A stretch of DNA of 64,000 nucleotides from Balneolaceae bacterium (lineage in GTDB: Bacteria; Bacteroidota; Rhodothermia; Balneolales; Balneolaceae), in NCBI GenBank assembly GCA_007134695.1, contig SLKI01000008.1, positions 1-64,000 on the forward strand, read 5' to 3'. Below are positions 8,205 through 17,535 of the stretch, one piece after another; position 1 is the first letter of the stretch, and every line of letters begins with the position of its first letter. The notes under the pieces are model-generated. The model searched no databases. It was not told the DNA's origin and worked only from the letters and a program-made list of their open reading frames with translations. The translations under genes and the position numbers were made by a program.

Positions 8205-8999
8205 TCACTCAACGTATTCGAGGAGTTTCCATATATCGCTTTGAACCCGGTCTCGCATAGCGTAAATCGTTTCGAAAAATTCCATCACATTTACATCCGG
8301 ATGGTTGGCCCGAATCAATTCGTCGGTGAATCCAAATTCAACGTGCTCCAGCTTATTAAAGAAATTACCTGTAGCATAGTTGTAACCATAGTTCAGCCCT
8401 CCGGGAGTAATAAGTTGATACACCTCCCAGGCATTCATTCGATCTTGTTCCATGCGATCCTCGTGCAAGGGCCTGGCGATCTCATCTTCAAACATCACAT
8501 ATTGATATCCACTTCCAGGCGACACGTTCATAAAGTCCATCATCAGAAAGCGACTTTGCGGACCCTCCCGATCCCGCAGGACACTACGCCTAACTCGCCA
8601 GATTTCCGACTGAACAAAAGGCTGCTCAGAGAGTAAATCTGCAACCGGCGTCCCGGATGAGCGCCCTGACGCATCTCCAATCTGCCGGAAATCATCTATC
8701 TCAAACACTTCCATAGATTTGGTGCTGGTCACACTGACATAATTGTAATTGTCGGATTTGTTTCCGGAAAATCTCACTCTGTAGAGTTGCCAGCCGGAAA
8801 TTTTACCTTCATCGATTCGTTCCTGCTGAAAGGATTTCCAGGTTGTGGTAGCAAAACCGAGAAACTGCTCCTGTTCTGCAGGGTCCACGAAGAGATAATC
8901 GACCTTCATATATTCTCCCGCGGGAGTCTGGCTTGATGCAGGAAAAGATTGAAGTGCTAAAAGTATAGGTAGAAACAGAATGGAGAAGTAGAACTTCAT
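8205..8999 (-). CDS. Secreted protein of unknown function
   Basis: The 264-residue protein starts with a clear signal peptide (MKFYFSILFLPILLALQSF, cleavage probably after ASSQ). A good Shine-Dalgarno (GGAGG, 7 nt upstream of the ATG) supports the start. The body is rich in aromatic residues, with two related halves each containing a W-x-x-Y motif (GWQLYRVRF and AWEVYQLITPGG). This hints at a duplicated ferredoxin-like (dimeric alpha-beta barrel) fold, which is only a guess. It probably works in the periplasm or outside the cell. Confidence 0.65.
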   Translation of the reverse strand: MKFYFSILFLPILLALQSFPASSQTPAGEYMKVDYLFVDPAEQEQFLGFATTTWKSFQQERIDEGKISGWQLYRVRFSGNKSDNYNYVSVTSTKSMEVFEIDDFRQIGDASGRSSGTPVADLLSEQPFVQSEIWRVRRSVLRDREGPQSRFLMMDFMNVSPGSGYQYVMFEDEIARPLHEDRMEQDRMNAWEVYQLITPGGLNYGYNYATGNFFNKLEHVEFGFTDELIRANHPDVNVMEFFETIYAMRDRVQSDIWKLLEYVE

Positions 9000-9234
9000 A
9001 GTGGTCCTCCCTGAAATCGAAGTGCCGGGTTTTCATATCTGTCACTGCGACACGGACAGTTAATTTCAATTAACAAATTTTAATGAGAATTGGAAAGTTT
9101 TTGCTTTCTAAATCCAATTCCGTTTGCCGCCGATCTTGATTATCTTTCAGCAGCTGACAAATACACATTTTCAACACAGATGCTTGAAATAAAGTTTTGC
9201 CAAATCTAATAGGCAAACCGGATTTGTTTATAAT

Positions 9235-10695
9235 ATGTCCACTATTCAACACGATAAATTTGAAGCAGTCATCGGACTCGAGGTTCATGCTCAGCTGCTT
9301 ACCCAAAGCAAAGCGTTCGCACCGGTTTCGACCGAGTTTGGCGGAGCCCCCAATACCCAGGTCACACCCCTCTGTCTCGGCCATCCAGGCACACTGCCGG
9401 TTCTGAACGAGAATCTGGTTCGGTATACTGTACGTATGGGGCTGGCGACCGGCTGCAAGATCGCTGAAAAATCCATTTTTGCTCGCAAAAACTATTTCTA
9501 TCCCGATCTGCCCAAAGGATACCAGATCTCCCAGTATGAGACACCGATCTGCTATGACGGGGAGATCGAGATCGAACTGGATAATGGCCGAAAACGTATC
9601 GGAATTACACGGATTCATATGGAAGAGGATGCCGGCAAATCGATTCACGACCGGGACCCTGTTAACACACTTGTCGATTTAAACAGAGCGGGTGTACCTC
9701 TTATCGAAATTGTTTCCGAGCCCGATCTGAGAACACCTGGTGAAGCCTACGCCTACCTGAAAAAAATCCGTCAGATTGTTCAGTACCTGGAGATCTGTGA
9801 TGGAAATATGGAAGAGGGCAGTCTTCGCTGTGATGCCAATGTTTCAGTTCGGCCGAGAGGAGAGAGTGCGTTTGGGACTCGGACGGAATTGAAAAATATG
9901 AACTCTTTTCGCAATGTTGAACGTGCCATACAGTTCGAAATCGACCGGCAGATTGAACTGATCGAATCGGGCGGTGAGGTGGTACAGGAAACATTGTTGT
10001 GGGACCCGGATAAACTGCAAACACGTCAGATGCGCAGCAAGGAGGAGGCTCACGACTACCGTTATTTTCCAGAACCAGATATTCCGCCGGTTGTACTCGA
10101 AGAGGATTTTGTCGATGAAGTTCGACAAAATCTCCCCGAGATGCCGGAGTCAAGGCGAGAACGATTTGAAAAGCAGTTGGGCTTGAATTCGGATGACGCC
10201 CGAACGCTGACCGAAAATCGCTATCTTGCGGACTACTATGAAGAGATACTCGAATATTTGGACAACCCGAAAGCCGCTGCAAATCTGGTCATGACCGAAG
10301 TGCTGCGTGTACTCAACGAACAGAGCATCGACATCCAGGATTTTCCTGTGCGGCCCAAACCATTGGCTGACTTGATCCGGCTTAAACAGGATGAGAAAAT
10401 CAACTCTTCGGCTATGCAGAAAATCTTTAATCGCATGCTGGAGCAAGAGGAGGAGCCGGAAAAACTGGCCGGGGAGATGAATCTTTTGCAGATTTCTGAA
10501 GAAGGATTTGTCGAACCGATCATCCGTGAAGTACTCGATGCCCACCCGGACGAAGTGATGCGTTACCGGGAGGGGAAAAAACAGCTGATCGGGTTTTTTA
10601 TCGGCCAGGTTATGCAGAAGTCGAAGGGACAGGCAAATCCGAAACAGGTACGGGAACTGCTGACAAAAAAACTTGATCAAATTGAGAAATCATAA
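9235..10695 (+). CDS. gatB: Aspartyl/glutamyl-tRNA(Asn/Gln) amidotransferase subunit B
   Basis: The 486-residue protein has the GatB signatures GLEVHAQLLTQSKAF, YQISQYETPIC, RIHMEEDAGKS and DLNRAGVPLIEIVSEPD. It ends with the helical YqeY-like tail used for tRNA binding. In the GatCAB complex it transfers ammonia to mischarged Glu-tRNA(Gln)/Asp-tRNA(Asn). gatA is 14 kb downstream in this window; gatC was not seen. It is first in a plus-strand run (gatB, TlpA-like, tpiA, purD, luxE-like) with overlaps or very short gaps. Confidence 0.96.
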   Translation: MSTIQHDKFEAVIGLEVHAQLLTQSKAFAPVSTEFGGAPNTQVTPLCLGHPGTLPVLNENLVRYTVRMGLATGCKIAEKSIFARKNYFYPDLPKGYQISQYETPICYDGEIEIELDNGRKRIGITRIHMEEDAGKSIHDRDPVNTLVDLNRAGVPLIEIVSEPDLRTPGEAYAYLKKIRQIVQYLEICDGNMEEGSLRCDANVSVRPRGESAFGTRTELKNMNSFRNVERAIQFEIDRQIELIESGGEVVQETLLWDPDKLQTRQMRSKEEAHDYRYFPEPDIPPVVLEEDFVDEVRQNLPEMPESRRERFEKQLGLNSDDARTLTENRYLADYYEEILEYLDNPKAAANLVMTEVLRVLNEQSIDIQDFPVRPKPLADLIRLKQDEKINSSAMQKIFNRMLEQEEEPEKLAGEMNLLQISEEGFVEPIIREVLDAHPDEVMRYREGKKQLIGFFIGQVMQKSKGQANPKQVRELLTKKLDQIEKS

Positions 10696-10696
10696 A

Positions 10697-12103
10697 GTGA
10701 ACAATAATCGACTTTCGAATGACGATCGGATTCAGCGGTACTGGCTGATCTTATGCAGTCTGCTGCTGGTTTTTACCTCCTGCGGTACTACTGAGGAGGA
10801 CCCCTATATCGGCAATATTATCAAGGGACAAGTCACAGTCGACGAAAATATCGATCAGACGGGCGATTATTCAGGAATAGAATTGAAAATATTGAACCAT
10901 GCCGGAGATCCTGCATTACCGGACACAATCTTTTATACTACTACCGATTCAGCCGGTCATTTTCAATCCAGATCCCGGTTCCTCAACCCGGCAATCTACA
11001 CTCTGGAGATCGGCCGCAGAGGCCAGACCCTGGAGTCGGTTAACCTCGTTCTTGCACCGGAGGACACCGTTCGGCTCGAAGCGGAGCTGCCGAACGTAGT
11101 GGAAACTTTGCAGGTGTATTCGAGAGAAAATGAGTTGTTTGAAACCTATGAAAGGCTTGAGAGAGGGTTGGAACGTGTTCTGCAGTTTGCCCGGGCTGGC
11201 CACCTGACGGGAGACTCACTGGAAGCGGAGCTCCGGAAATGGAGTGACCTTTACTGGGATTTCTATCAGGATCATCCGAAAAGCTTTGCCGGAGAGCAGT
11301 CGGCCGTCAATGCGCTCTATCTGCTGGAGGGCTGGGATGACGAAATGATGATTGAGCGCCTTGAAATCTTGCAACAGGAATCCCCATCACTACTGCCTTT
11401 TTCATCTCGGCTGGCCGTTTTCTACTATGCTCATGAACATGGCCTGAATCGAGCACTGGACTATCTGGAGTCGCTAAGGGAGATGGAACTGGAGCAGCAG
11501 GCCAGGATGGAGATAGAACAGACCTTGATCCATCTTTTACACGACAGCCTGATGCTGGAACGGGCGGGAGAAGAATTGGCCCGCTTCAAAGAGGAATTTT
11601 CTGACCTGGAGAGAGCTGTAGAATGGGCTGAGGGACTGGAAGCGGATCTGACTCGACTGGCACCCGGGATGCCGGCACCTCACCTTGAAATCACCACTCT
11701 GGGTGGAGAGCAGCTTCATACAGGTTCAATCGGGGAGAAAGTACTGATTATTGAATTTACCCGAATCGAAAATTTTCTCTATCAGCATCAATATGAGGAG
11801 TTGATAAATCTTTACAGGGAGTATGGCAACGAAGACGTGGAAATTATTACGGTACCTTTTGGTGCAAATCCGCTGCTGATGGCCGCATTTTTTGAAGAGA
11901 GAGAACAGCTCTGGAGATTTGCCGAATCCGGCTCTGTAGATGAAGAACAGCTCCGTGCCGACTTTAATATACAGGTAATTCCAACCCGATTTCTGATAGA
12001 CACTAACGGTAATATCGTCGGAAAATATGAAGGATTGGAACTGGAAGAGATGTTTTCGGATTTTGAAACCCTCATTAACACTAACCTGGAAGAGGTCCTA
12101 TGA
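10697..12103 (+). CDS. Lipoprotein with TlpA/thioredoxin-like domain lacking CXXC
   Basis: The protein has ~468 residues, with a lipobox (LVFTSC) after a hydrophobic segment. An N-terminal beta-rich part looks like a carboxypeptidase-regulatory/DUF4369-type domain and is followed by a helical middle. The last ~140 residues look like a TlpA thioredoxin fold: GMPAPHLEITTLGGEQL, a beta strand VLIIEFTRI, and the cis-Pro loop VIPTRFLIDTNGNIVGKYEG. Where redox enzymes carry WCxxC this protein has FTRIENFLYQ, so it cannot do disulphide chemistry. The GTG at 10697 follows the gatB stop; a TTG at 10673 is an alternative start. It overlaps tpiA by 4 bp. Confidence 0.75.
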   Translation: MNNNRLSNDDRIQRYWLILCSLLLVFTSCGTTEEDPYIGNIIKGQVTVDENIDQTGDYSGIELKILNHAGDPALPDTIFYTTTDSAGHFQSRSRFLNPAIYTLEIGRRGQTLESVNLVLAPEDTVRLEAELPNVVETLQVYSRENELFETYERLERGLERVLQFARAGHLTGDSLEAELRKWSDLYWDFYQDHPKSFAGEQSAVNALYLLEGWDDEMMIERLEILQQESPSLLPFSSRLAVFYYAHEHGLNRALDYLESLREMELEQQARMEIEQTLIHLLHDSLMLERAGEELARFKEEFSDLERAVEWAEGLEADLTRLAPGMPAPHLEITTLGGEQLHTGSIGEKVLIIEFTRIENFLYQHQYEELINLYREYGNEDVEIITVPFGANPLLMAAFFEEREQLWRFAESGSVDEEQLRADFNIQVIPTRFLIDTNGNIVGKYEGLELEEMFSDFETLINTNLEEVL

Positions 12104-12870
12104 GTAACCTGTTGATTGCTGGAAACTGGAAGATGAACAAAGGCCCAGAAGAGGCCCAAAAGCTCTTAAAGGAGATTCGTGCAAACCTGGATGGCCGAAA
12201 ACTTACCTCTCAAGTAGCTGTTTTTCCTCCATATGTATCGATACATACAGCAAAGGAAGTTCTTGACGAAACTCCGGTTTTCATCGGTGCACAGAATGTT
12301 CATGAATCATCACCAGGAGCTTTTACAGGTGAGGTCAGCAGTTCCATGCTTCTGGAGGCCGGCTGCAGCCATGTAATTATTGGTCATTCCGAACGAAGAG
12401 AGCATTTCGGGGAAAGTAACGAACTGGTTGCGAGGAAGGCCCGGAGGGCTATAAATGACGGACTGAAGGTGATCCTATGCGTGGGCGAAACTCTTCAGGA
12501 ACGTAAAAAGAACAGGCATCAAAAAGTGGTCATGGAACAATTGCGTTCAGTTTTGCAGCAGCTGACCGAAGAAAATGCAAATTCACTGACCATTGCCTAC
12601 GAACCGGTTTGGGCAATTGGAACCGGTGAAACGGCAACCCCTCAGCAGGCACAGGAGATGCACGCTTTTATTCGAAATTATCTGACGGAACTCTGGAGCA
12701 CTCAGGCGTTATCGGGACTCAAAATTCTTTACGGCGGGAGTATGAAGCCGGAGAATGCGATGGAGCTCCTCAAGCAGGAAGATGTGGACGGAGGGTTGAT
12801 TGGTGGAGCCAGCCTGAAAGCGGAAAGTTTTTGTGAAATCATCAATATCGCTGAGAATCTCAGCCGCTAA
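12100..12870 (+). CDS. tpiA: Triose-phosphate isomerase
   Basis: The 256-residue protein is the standard TIM length. Motifs are AGNWKMNK (substrate Lys), IIGHSERREHFGES (catalytic His), AYEPVWAIGTG (catalytic Glu and loop 6), and LYGGSMKPENA and GGLIGGASL (phosphate binding). It interconverts dihydroxyacetone phosphate and glyceraldehyde 3-phosphate. The start overlaps the preceding stop as ATGA, indicating translational coupling. Confidence 0.97.
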   Translation: MSNLLIAGNWKMNKGPEEAQKLLKEIRANLDGRKLTSQVAVFPPYVSIHTAKEVLDETPVFIGAQNVHESSPGAFTGEVSSSMLLEAGCSHVIIGHSERREHFGESNELVARKARRAINDGLKVILCVGETLQERKKNRHQKVVMEQLRSVLQQLTEENANSLTIAYEPVWAIGTGETATPQQAQEMHAFIRNYLTELWSTQALSGLKILYGGSMKPENAMELLKQEDVDGGLIGGASLKAESFCEIINIAENLSR

Positions 12871-12897
12871 CTCGATCTGACCATTCAAATCGGAATT

Positions 12898-14184
12898 ATG
12901 GCAACACACAACGTATTGCTGATTGGTGGAGGCGGAAGAGAACATGCGCTCGCATGGAAACTCTCCCAATCCGAACTACTGAAAACCCTTTTTATAGCAC
13001 CCGGGAATCCCGGCACTTCGCAGTTTGGTAAAAACATCAGTCTGGACATTTCTGATGCGGACCGGGTAGTACTTTTTTGCCGAAATAAAAAAGTCGACCT
13101 GGTGGTAATCGGGCCCGAAAAGCCTCTGGTTGAAGGTTTGGCTGATCATCTGGAATCTCATGGAATTTCGGTTTTCGGGCCTCGAAAGGAAGCTGCAAAA
13201 CTGGAAGGCAGCAAAATGTTTGCCAAAAAGTTCATGAAAAAATATGAGATACCAACCGCCTCGTTTAAAACCTTTTCGTCCGATAAATTTGATGAAGCAT
13301 TAAACTATATAGAAAAACGGGATCGTTGGCCTGTAGTACTGAAAGCGGACGGGCTCGCAGCGGGGAAAGGAGTTTTTATCTGTGAGTCGGCAGAAGAAGC
13401 CGGACAAAGGCTAAAGCAGTATCGTGAAAATGATATGCTGAAAGAGGCTTCCGACAGGCTGGTAATCGAGGATTTTATGAAAGGAGAAGAGGCCTCTGTA
13501 TTTGTCATGTGCGACGGACATTCGGCCAAGATTTTGCACCATGCCCAGGATCACAAACGGATCGGGGATGGAGACACCGGTTTGAATACAGGTGGGATGG
13601 GTGCCTATAGCCCTGCACCGATTGTAGATGACCATATGCTCGACCGGATCGAAAGGGAGATTATCGCACCGACAATTACCGGAATGCAGCTGGAAGAGGC
13701 TCCCTATAAAGGTATTCTCTATCTGGGCCTGATGATTACTCCAAAGGGGCCGAAAGTAGTTGAGTACAACTGCAGGTTCGGTGACCCGGAATGTCAGGTG
13801 ATTTTGCCCTCACTAAAAAATGATCTGCTCGATCTGATGGTCGCCAGTGAAGAGCAGCGTCTCGATGAGAAAGAGATTCAAGTTGATGAACTGTTCAGAT
13901 GTTGTGTTGTGTTGGCCAGTGAAGGATATCCCGGCAGTTATCAAAAAGGAAAGAGGATCTCCGGAATCGAAAATACAGACAGCAATGCACTGATATTTCA
14001 AGCGGGAACCGCCCTTGAACATGGAGAACTTGTCACGTCTGGAGGACGGGTTATGGGAGTGGTCGGTAGTGGTGGAACTTTGCAGCAAGCAATTGATCAT
14101 GCTTATGATAATGTTGACAAAATCTCGTTCGAAGGAGCTTACTGGCGCAAGGATATCGGAAAGAAGGGGCTCTTGCACCTGTAG
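12898..14184 (+). CDS. purD: Phosphoribosylamine-glycine ligase
   Basis: The 428-residue protein has the PurD N-terminus VLLIGGGGREHALAWKL, an ATP-grasp domain (VVLKADGLAAGKGVFIC, MGAYSPAP) and the signature RFGDPECQVILPSL. It makes glycinamide ribonucleotide, the second step of purine synthesis. No other pur gene is near; it sits between tpiA (27 bp gap) and a luxE-like gene (5 bp gap), probably on the same transcript. Confidence 0.96.
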   Translation: MATHNVLLIGGGGREHALAWKLSQSELLKTLFIAPGNPGTSQFGKNISLDISDADRVVLFCRNKKVDLVVIGPEKPLVEGLADHLESHGISVFGPRKEAAKLEGSKMFAKKFMKKYEIPTASFKTFSSDKFDEALNYIEKRDRWPVVLKADGLAAGKGVFICESAEEAGQRLKQYRENDMLKEASDRLVIEDFMKGEEASVFVMCDGHSAKILHHAQDHKRIGDGDTGLNTGGMGAYSPAPIVDDHMLDRIEREIIAPTITGMQLEEAPYKGILYLGLMITPKGPKVVEYNCRFGDPECQVILPSLKNDLLDLMVASEEQRLDEKEIQVDELFRCCVVLASEGYPGSYQKGKRISGIENTDSNALIFQAGTALEHGELVTSGGRVMGVVGSGGTLQQAIDHAYDNVDKISFEGAYWRKDIGKKGLLHL

Positions 14185-14189
14185 ATGAA

Positions 14190-15173
14190 ATGCTCAGTAA
14201 TGAAGAGATATTTAGCAGCGATATCCCTTTTGAAACGAAAGCGGCAGCCCTCTTTCGAAATCAAGCCAGCCAGAACCGGCTTTATCGCCGTTTTCTGACT
14301 AACCTCGGCATTTCACCAAATTCGGATCTGAACCTGCATCGATACCCGCTTCTGCCGATACGGGCATTCAGGGAGCGAAGAGTTACCACTTCCGAAAAAC
14401 CTCCAAAACTGCTCTTCAAGAGCAGCGGGACTCAATCGATGAAACGAAGTGTGCATGAGATTTTTGACCTTGAGCTTGCAAGAAAAGCTGCGGTTCAGGG
14501 GTTCGAGCAATTCTATCCGGGTACTCCTGTAGTCTGGGCCTATACACCCGGATATCTGGAATACAGAGAATCCTCACTGGTGTGGATGTTGCAACAACTG
14601 ATCGATCGGGATCCTCAGAATTTGAGTCGTTTTATTCCACTCGGACAGCCTTTGGATAAAGGCCAGATGGCCAGCGCAGCGGATTCAAATCGACAACTGA
14701 TCCTGTTCGGTGCCGCATTCGGACTTCTCGATCTGATAGAGCTGGAAAAAGTAAAACTGCCTACTGGTTCAGTTGTGATCGAGACCGGCGGGATGAAAAC
14801 CAGAAGGAGAGAGATCGGGCGAGATGAATTACACAGCCGGCTGGCCGATGGGTTTGGTATCCCGAGAGAAGATATCCACTCTGAATATGGTATGTGTGAA
14901 CTTCTCAGCCAGGCTTATTCGACTGAAGGGGGATGGTTCAGGACAACGGCTACGATGCGTGTTACGATTCATGATGGTGATGACCCGCTCAAAATCTGCC
15001 GGCCGGGACAGGAAGGCAGAATCGGAGTTGTCGATTTGGCCAATCGAGACTCCTGCTCATTTGTATTAACCGGAGATCGGGGTGTTGCAGATGAAAATGG
15101 GCGTTTTCAAGTGCTTGGCAGGTGGTCTCCGGAAGATATGAGAGGTTGCAACTTTCTGATTGACCGTGACTGA
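14190..15173 (+). CDS. LuxE/PaaK-like acyl-protein synthetase
   Basis: The 327-residue protein belongs to the acyl-protein synthetase (LuxE) branch of adenylate-forming enzymes. Seen are the nucleotide-binding FKSSGTQSMKR, GGMKTRRREIG, and SEYGMCELLSQAYS near residue 230. In luminous bacteria LuxE activates a fatty acid and passes it to the LuxC reductase. A LuxC-like gene lies at 62045, but no luciferase genes are present. In the FCB group such proteins probably feed aldehyde or acyl transfer in lipid or polymer synthesis (inference). The ATG at 14190 lies 5 bp after purD. Confidence 0.82.
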   Translation: MLSNEEIFSSDIPFETKAAALFRNQASQNRLYRRFLTNLGISPNSDLNLHRYPLLPIRAFRERRVTTSEKPPKLLFKSSGTQSMKRSVHEIFDLELARKAAVQGFEQFYPGTPVVWAYTPGYLEYRESSLVWMLQQLIDRDPQNLSRFIPLGQPLDKGQMASAADSNRQLILFGAAFGLLDLIELEKVKLPTGSVVIETGGMKTRRREIGRDELHSRLADGFGIPREDIHSEYGMCELLSQAYSTEGGWFRTTATMRVTIHDGDDPLKICRPGQEGRIGVVDLANRDSCSFVLTGDRGVADENGRFQVLGRWSPEDMRGCNFLIDRD

Positions 15174-15185
15174 GATCGTTGAATG

Positions 15186-16355
15186 TCAGAACAGTTCGCT
15201 TTTCAGCCGGTGCCGAAGCTGGAAGATTGCGTGCAGAAACGGGCCCGGGGGGACCGAAGCGAGAATTGAAAGATCTTCGCCCGGATGCGTCTTTTCATCC
15301 ATAAATCGAAGTACGGTTTCCAAACTGTTTTGGCTGAAAAGTTGATGGAAGATCTGACGTGAAGCCGGAACATCATGCTTGAGAAGGTAGAGGAGTAGCA
15401 AGTCGTATAATCTGAACCGAAGCGGGGATCCGCTAAGTGGGGGCGGGTTGCGATCTGTTTCGAGTGATTCGACAATCTGTTTGCAGTGTCTTTGTATCCG
15501 TGAAAAGGCATAACCGGTAGAGGCTTTGGCTGAGCGGCCGGAAAGACCGATGTTCAAAATTCCGGGTATGGGATTATCTGCCGGAGTTTCGTCATTCATC
15601 GGTATGATTCCCTCTTCGCAGCGAAGAATCGTGTAATGATCATCGTCAAGATCGAACGTTCGTTTAAGGTAGTTCTGTATCTCTTCGTCGTAATCTCTTT
15701 TTTTCAGGGGCTGGGCGGAGAAGAGAGTATACTCGACAAGCGCCCTTTTTGGAGTAAAGGGAAGCAGGTAGAAGAAGGTTAACCCTCCGCGTTGCAGGGT
15801 GTCCAGGTCCATCAGTACCGCTTCTTCAGGATCGAAAAGATTGTGGTCGGTTTCAACTTCCCAGCCTCTGAAGTGTTGCAACAGAGAAAGAGGAGTGGGA
15901 AGCCGAGTGGAGCCCGGTTTTGGGAACACACTCTGAAATATCCAGGGAGCCGTGAATGTCCCATCATCCGTCGAGACGCAGGGCAGCGAATTAACCCGGC
16001 CGAATTCCTGAATGTCGGATTCCAGCAGGTCGATCGTTCGGCTCTGTTTGGCACGGCTCAGAACTCTCGAAGAAAATTCACTGCTTTGCAAACAGTGGTA
16101 TCGAAGCTGCCTCAGAGATTCCGAATAGACGATATCATTTGAGACAACCCGCAGACGACTCCACTGTTTTGCAGACCAATCTGAAAATGGGTGGTCGTGG
16201 TCCCAGAAACACCAGCTTTTATCACTCCTCACTCCAAACGATCGATCGACTAAAAGAATCTTCCGATCGGAAAGTGAGCTCTCCGATAGATGCCAGAGCA
16301 AACTGAGGCCGGCTGCGCCGGCACCGGCGATAATGTAATCGTAATTGGGTGACAT
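15186..16355 (-). CDS. crtY: Lycopene beta-cyclase (CrtY type)
   Basis: The ~389-residue protein starts with the dinucleotide-binding motif YDYIIAGAGAAGLSLLWHL. It has the lycopene-cyclase signatures DKSWCFWDHDHPF and GLSGRSAKASTGYAF, plus FFYLLPFTPKRALVEYTLFS. It closes beta-rings on lycopene at the membrane. I chose the ATG at 16355 because the motif begins six codons later; the frame stays open upstream into the glycosyltransferase gene, which ends 17 bp before. The pair is likely one transcript in carotenoid synthesis. Confidence 0.85.
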   Translation of the reverse strand: MSPNYDYIIAGAGAAGLSLLWHLSESSLSDRKILLVDRSFGVRSDKSWCFWDHDHPFSDWSAKQWSRLRVVSNDIVYSESLRQLRYHCLQSSEFSSRVLSRAKQSRTIDLLESDIQEFGRVNSLPCVSTDDGTFTAPWIFQSVFPKPGSTRLPTPLSLLQHFRGWEVETDHNLFDPEEAVLMDLDTLQRGGLTFFYLLPFTPKRALVEYTLFSAQPLKKRDYDEEIQNYLKRTFDLDDDHYTILRCEEGIIPMNDETPADNPIPGILNIGLSGRSAKASTGYAFSRIQRHCKQIVESLETDRNPPPLSGSPLRFRLYDLLLLYLLKHDVPASRQIFHQLFSQNSLETVLRFMDEKTHPGEDLSILASVPPGPFLHAIFQLRHRLKSELF

Positions 16356-16372
16356 CTTTATCTGAACGGGCC

Positions 16373-17398
16373 TTATCTGCCGACAAGTTCCCCGAAAGTC
16401 CTTTTCTTGTCGATGAAGTAATTTCGAACGACCGAGATATCGATCATTTCCTCCGGTCGGCCCGGACTGATTCCGAACTTCCGGTTCTCCAGTCGTTTTC
16501 GGTGGATCGTCCGCCAATGAAAATAAAAGGAGAAATGTGCTTTTATAATACTCGTGAAATCGGAAAAGTTGCCTTTTAACAGAGCATAAAAACCGGCTAT
16601 GCCGTCCAGACAGAAACGAATCATGAGCCTGCGCTTCAGCCATTCCGTATCAGCATTTTTCCAGATCATGAAGAGGCTGTTCCGGAAATTGAAATAGGTT
16701 TTCCTTGCAGAACCCATCGGCAGCGACCCCCCGCCGAGATGAAAGACCAGGCTATCGGGTGAAAATCGAATTTTGTACCCGCTATTAAGCAAACGCCAGC
16801 AGAGATCAACCTCCTCCATGTGAAACCTGAACAGTTCATCAAAGCGTCCAGCCTCGAGAAACCGGTCTTTTCGGATCGCAAAAGCCGCTCCGGAAGCCCA
16901 GAAAAGATCGGCCGGGTTGTCATATTGCCCCAGATCCTCTTCGACCGTATCAAAAATTCGACCTCGGCAAAACGGGTAGGCATATTTATCGAGATATCCT
17001 CCGGCCGCTCCTGCATACTCAAAATGGTTTTGTTCATTCCATGAACGTATTTTGGGTTGTGCCACAGCAACTTTGGGATCGTCAAACGTTTTTACGAGCG
17101 GGGAGAGCCAGCCGGGATTCACTTCCACATCATTATTCAAAAAAACCAGGATCTCTCCCGATGCATATTCAACGGCACGGTTGTTTCCCCCGCAGTAACC
17201 GTAATTTCTTGGATAGGTGACGATTCGGCACTGAGGGTAGTGTTGACGTATCCAATCGGCTGAACCGTCGCTTGAAGCGTTGTCAGCAATAATAATCTCG
17301 AAATTTTCATAGTCGGTATCTACAACCGACGGCAGATAATTCTGCAGATGCTTCAGTGCGTTCCAGGTAACGATGATTACACTTACAGATCGTGTCAA
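16373..17398 (-). CDS. Family 2 glycosyltransferase
   Basis: The 341-residue GT-A fold enzyme has SVIIVTWNALKHLQNYL, DNASSDGSADW, and a DxD-type site in FLNNDVEVNPGWL. ASGAAFAIRKDRFLEAGRFDE and the later FHMEEVDLCWRL are typical of rhamnosyltransferase-like GT2 proteins. The start is TTG at 17398; an in-frame stop lies upstream and no ATG or GTG fits. Being 17 bp upstream of the lycopene cyclase, it may glycosylate a carotenoid, but a role in surface polysaccharide is equally possible. Confidence 0.85.
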   Translation of the reverse strand: MTRSVSVIIVTWNALKHLQNYLPSVVDTDYENFEIIIADNASSDGSADWIRQHYPQCRIVTYPRNYGYCGGNNRAVEYASGEILVFLNNDVEVNPGWLSPLVKTFDDPKVAVAQPKIRSWNEQNHFEYAGAAGGYLDKYAYPFCRGRIFDTVEEDLGQYDNPADLFWASGAAFAIRKDRFLEAGRFDELFRFHMEEVDLCWRLLNSGYKIRFSPDSLVFHLGGGSLPMGSARKTYFNFRNSLFMIWKNADTEWLKRRLMIRFCLDGIAGFYALLKGNFSDFTSIIKAHFSFYFHWRTIHRKRLENRKFGISPGRPEEMIDISVVRNYFIDKKRTFGELVGR

Positions 17399-17535
17399 TG
17401 TCTTTTCGGGATTGGTTGGTTTGTACAGTTAAAATGCGAAATATGTTTGAAAATCTCTCCGGGCTTCTCGATCAAATCTATTGAACAACAACATGTTGGG
17501 ATTTCAAGCACAGTGTGGTAGATTTCCTGTAAATC

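Noticed and set aside
7039-8244. 401-codon open frame on the plus strand
   Set aside because: It lies fully antisense to the well-supported pckA gene and its translation has no recognisable motif.
9070-9648. 192-codon minus-strand frame
   Set aside because: Largely antisense to the gatB start region; no signal peptide or family motif.
14190-15173. Part of a bioluminescence system
   Set aside because: LuxE- and LuxC-like proteins occur widely without luciferase, and no luxA/luxB is visible.
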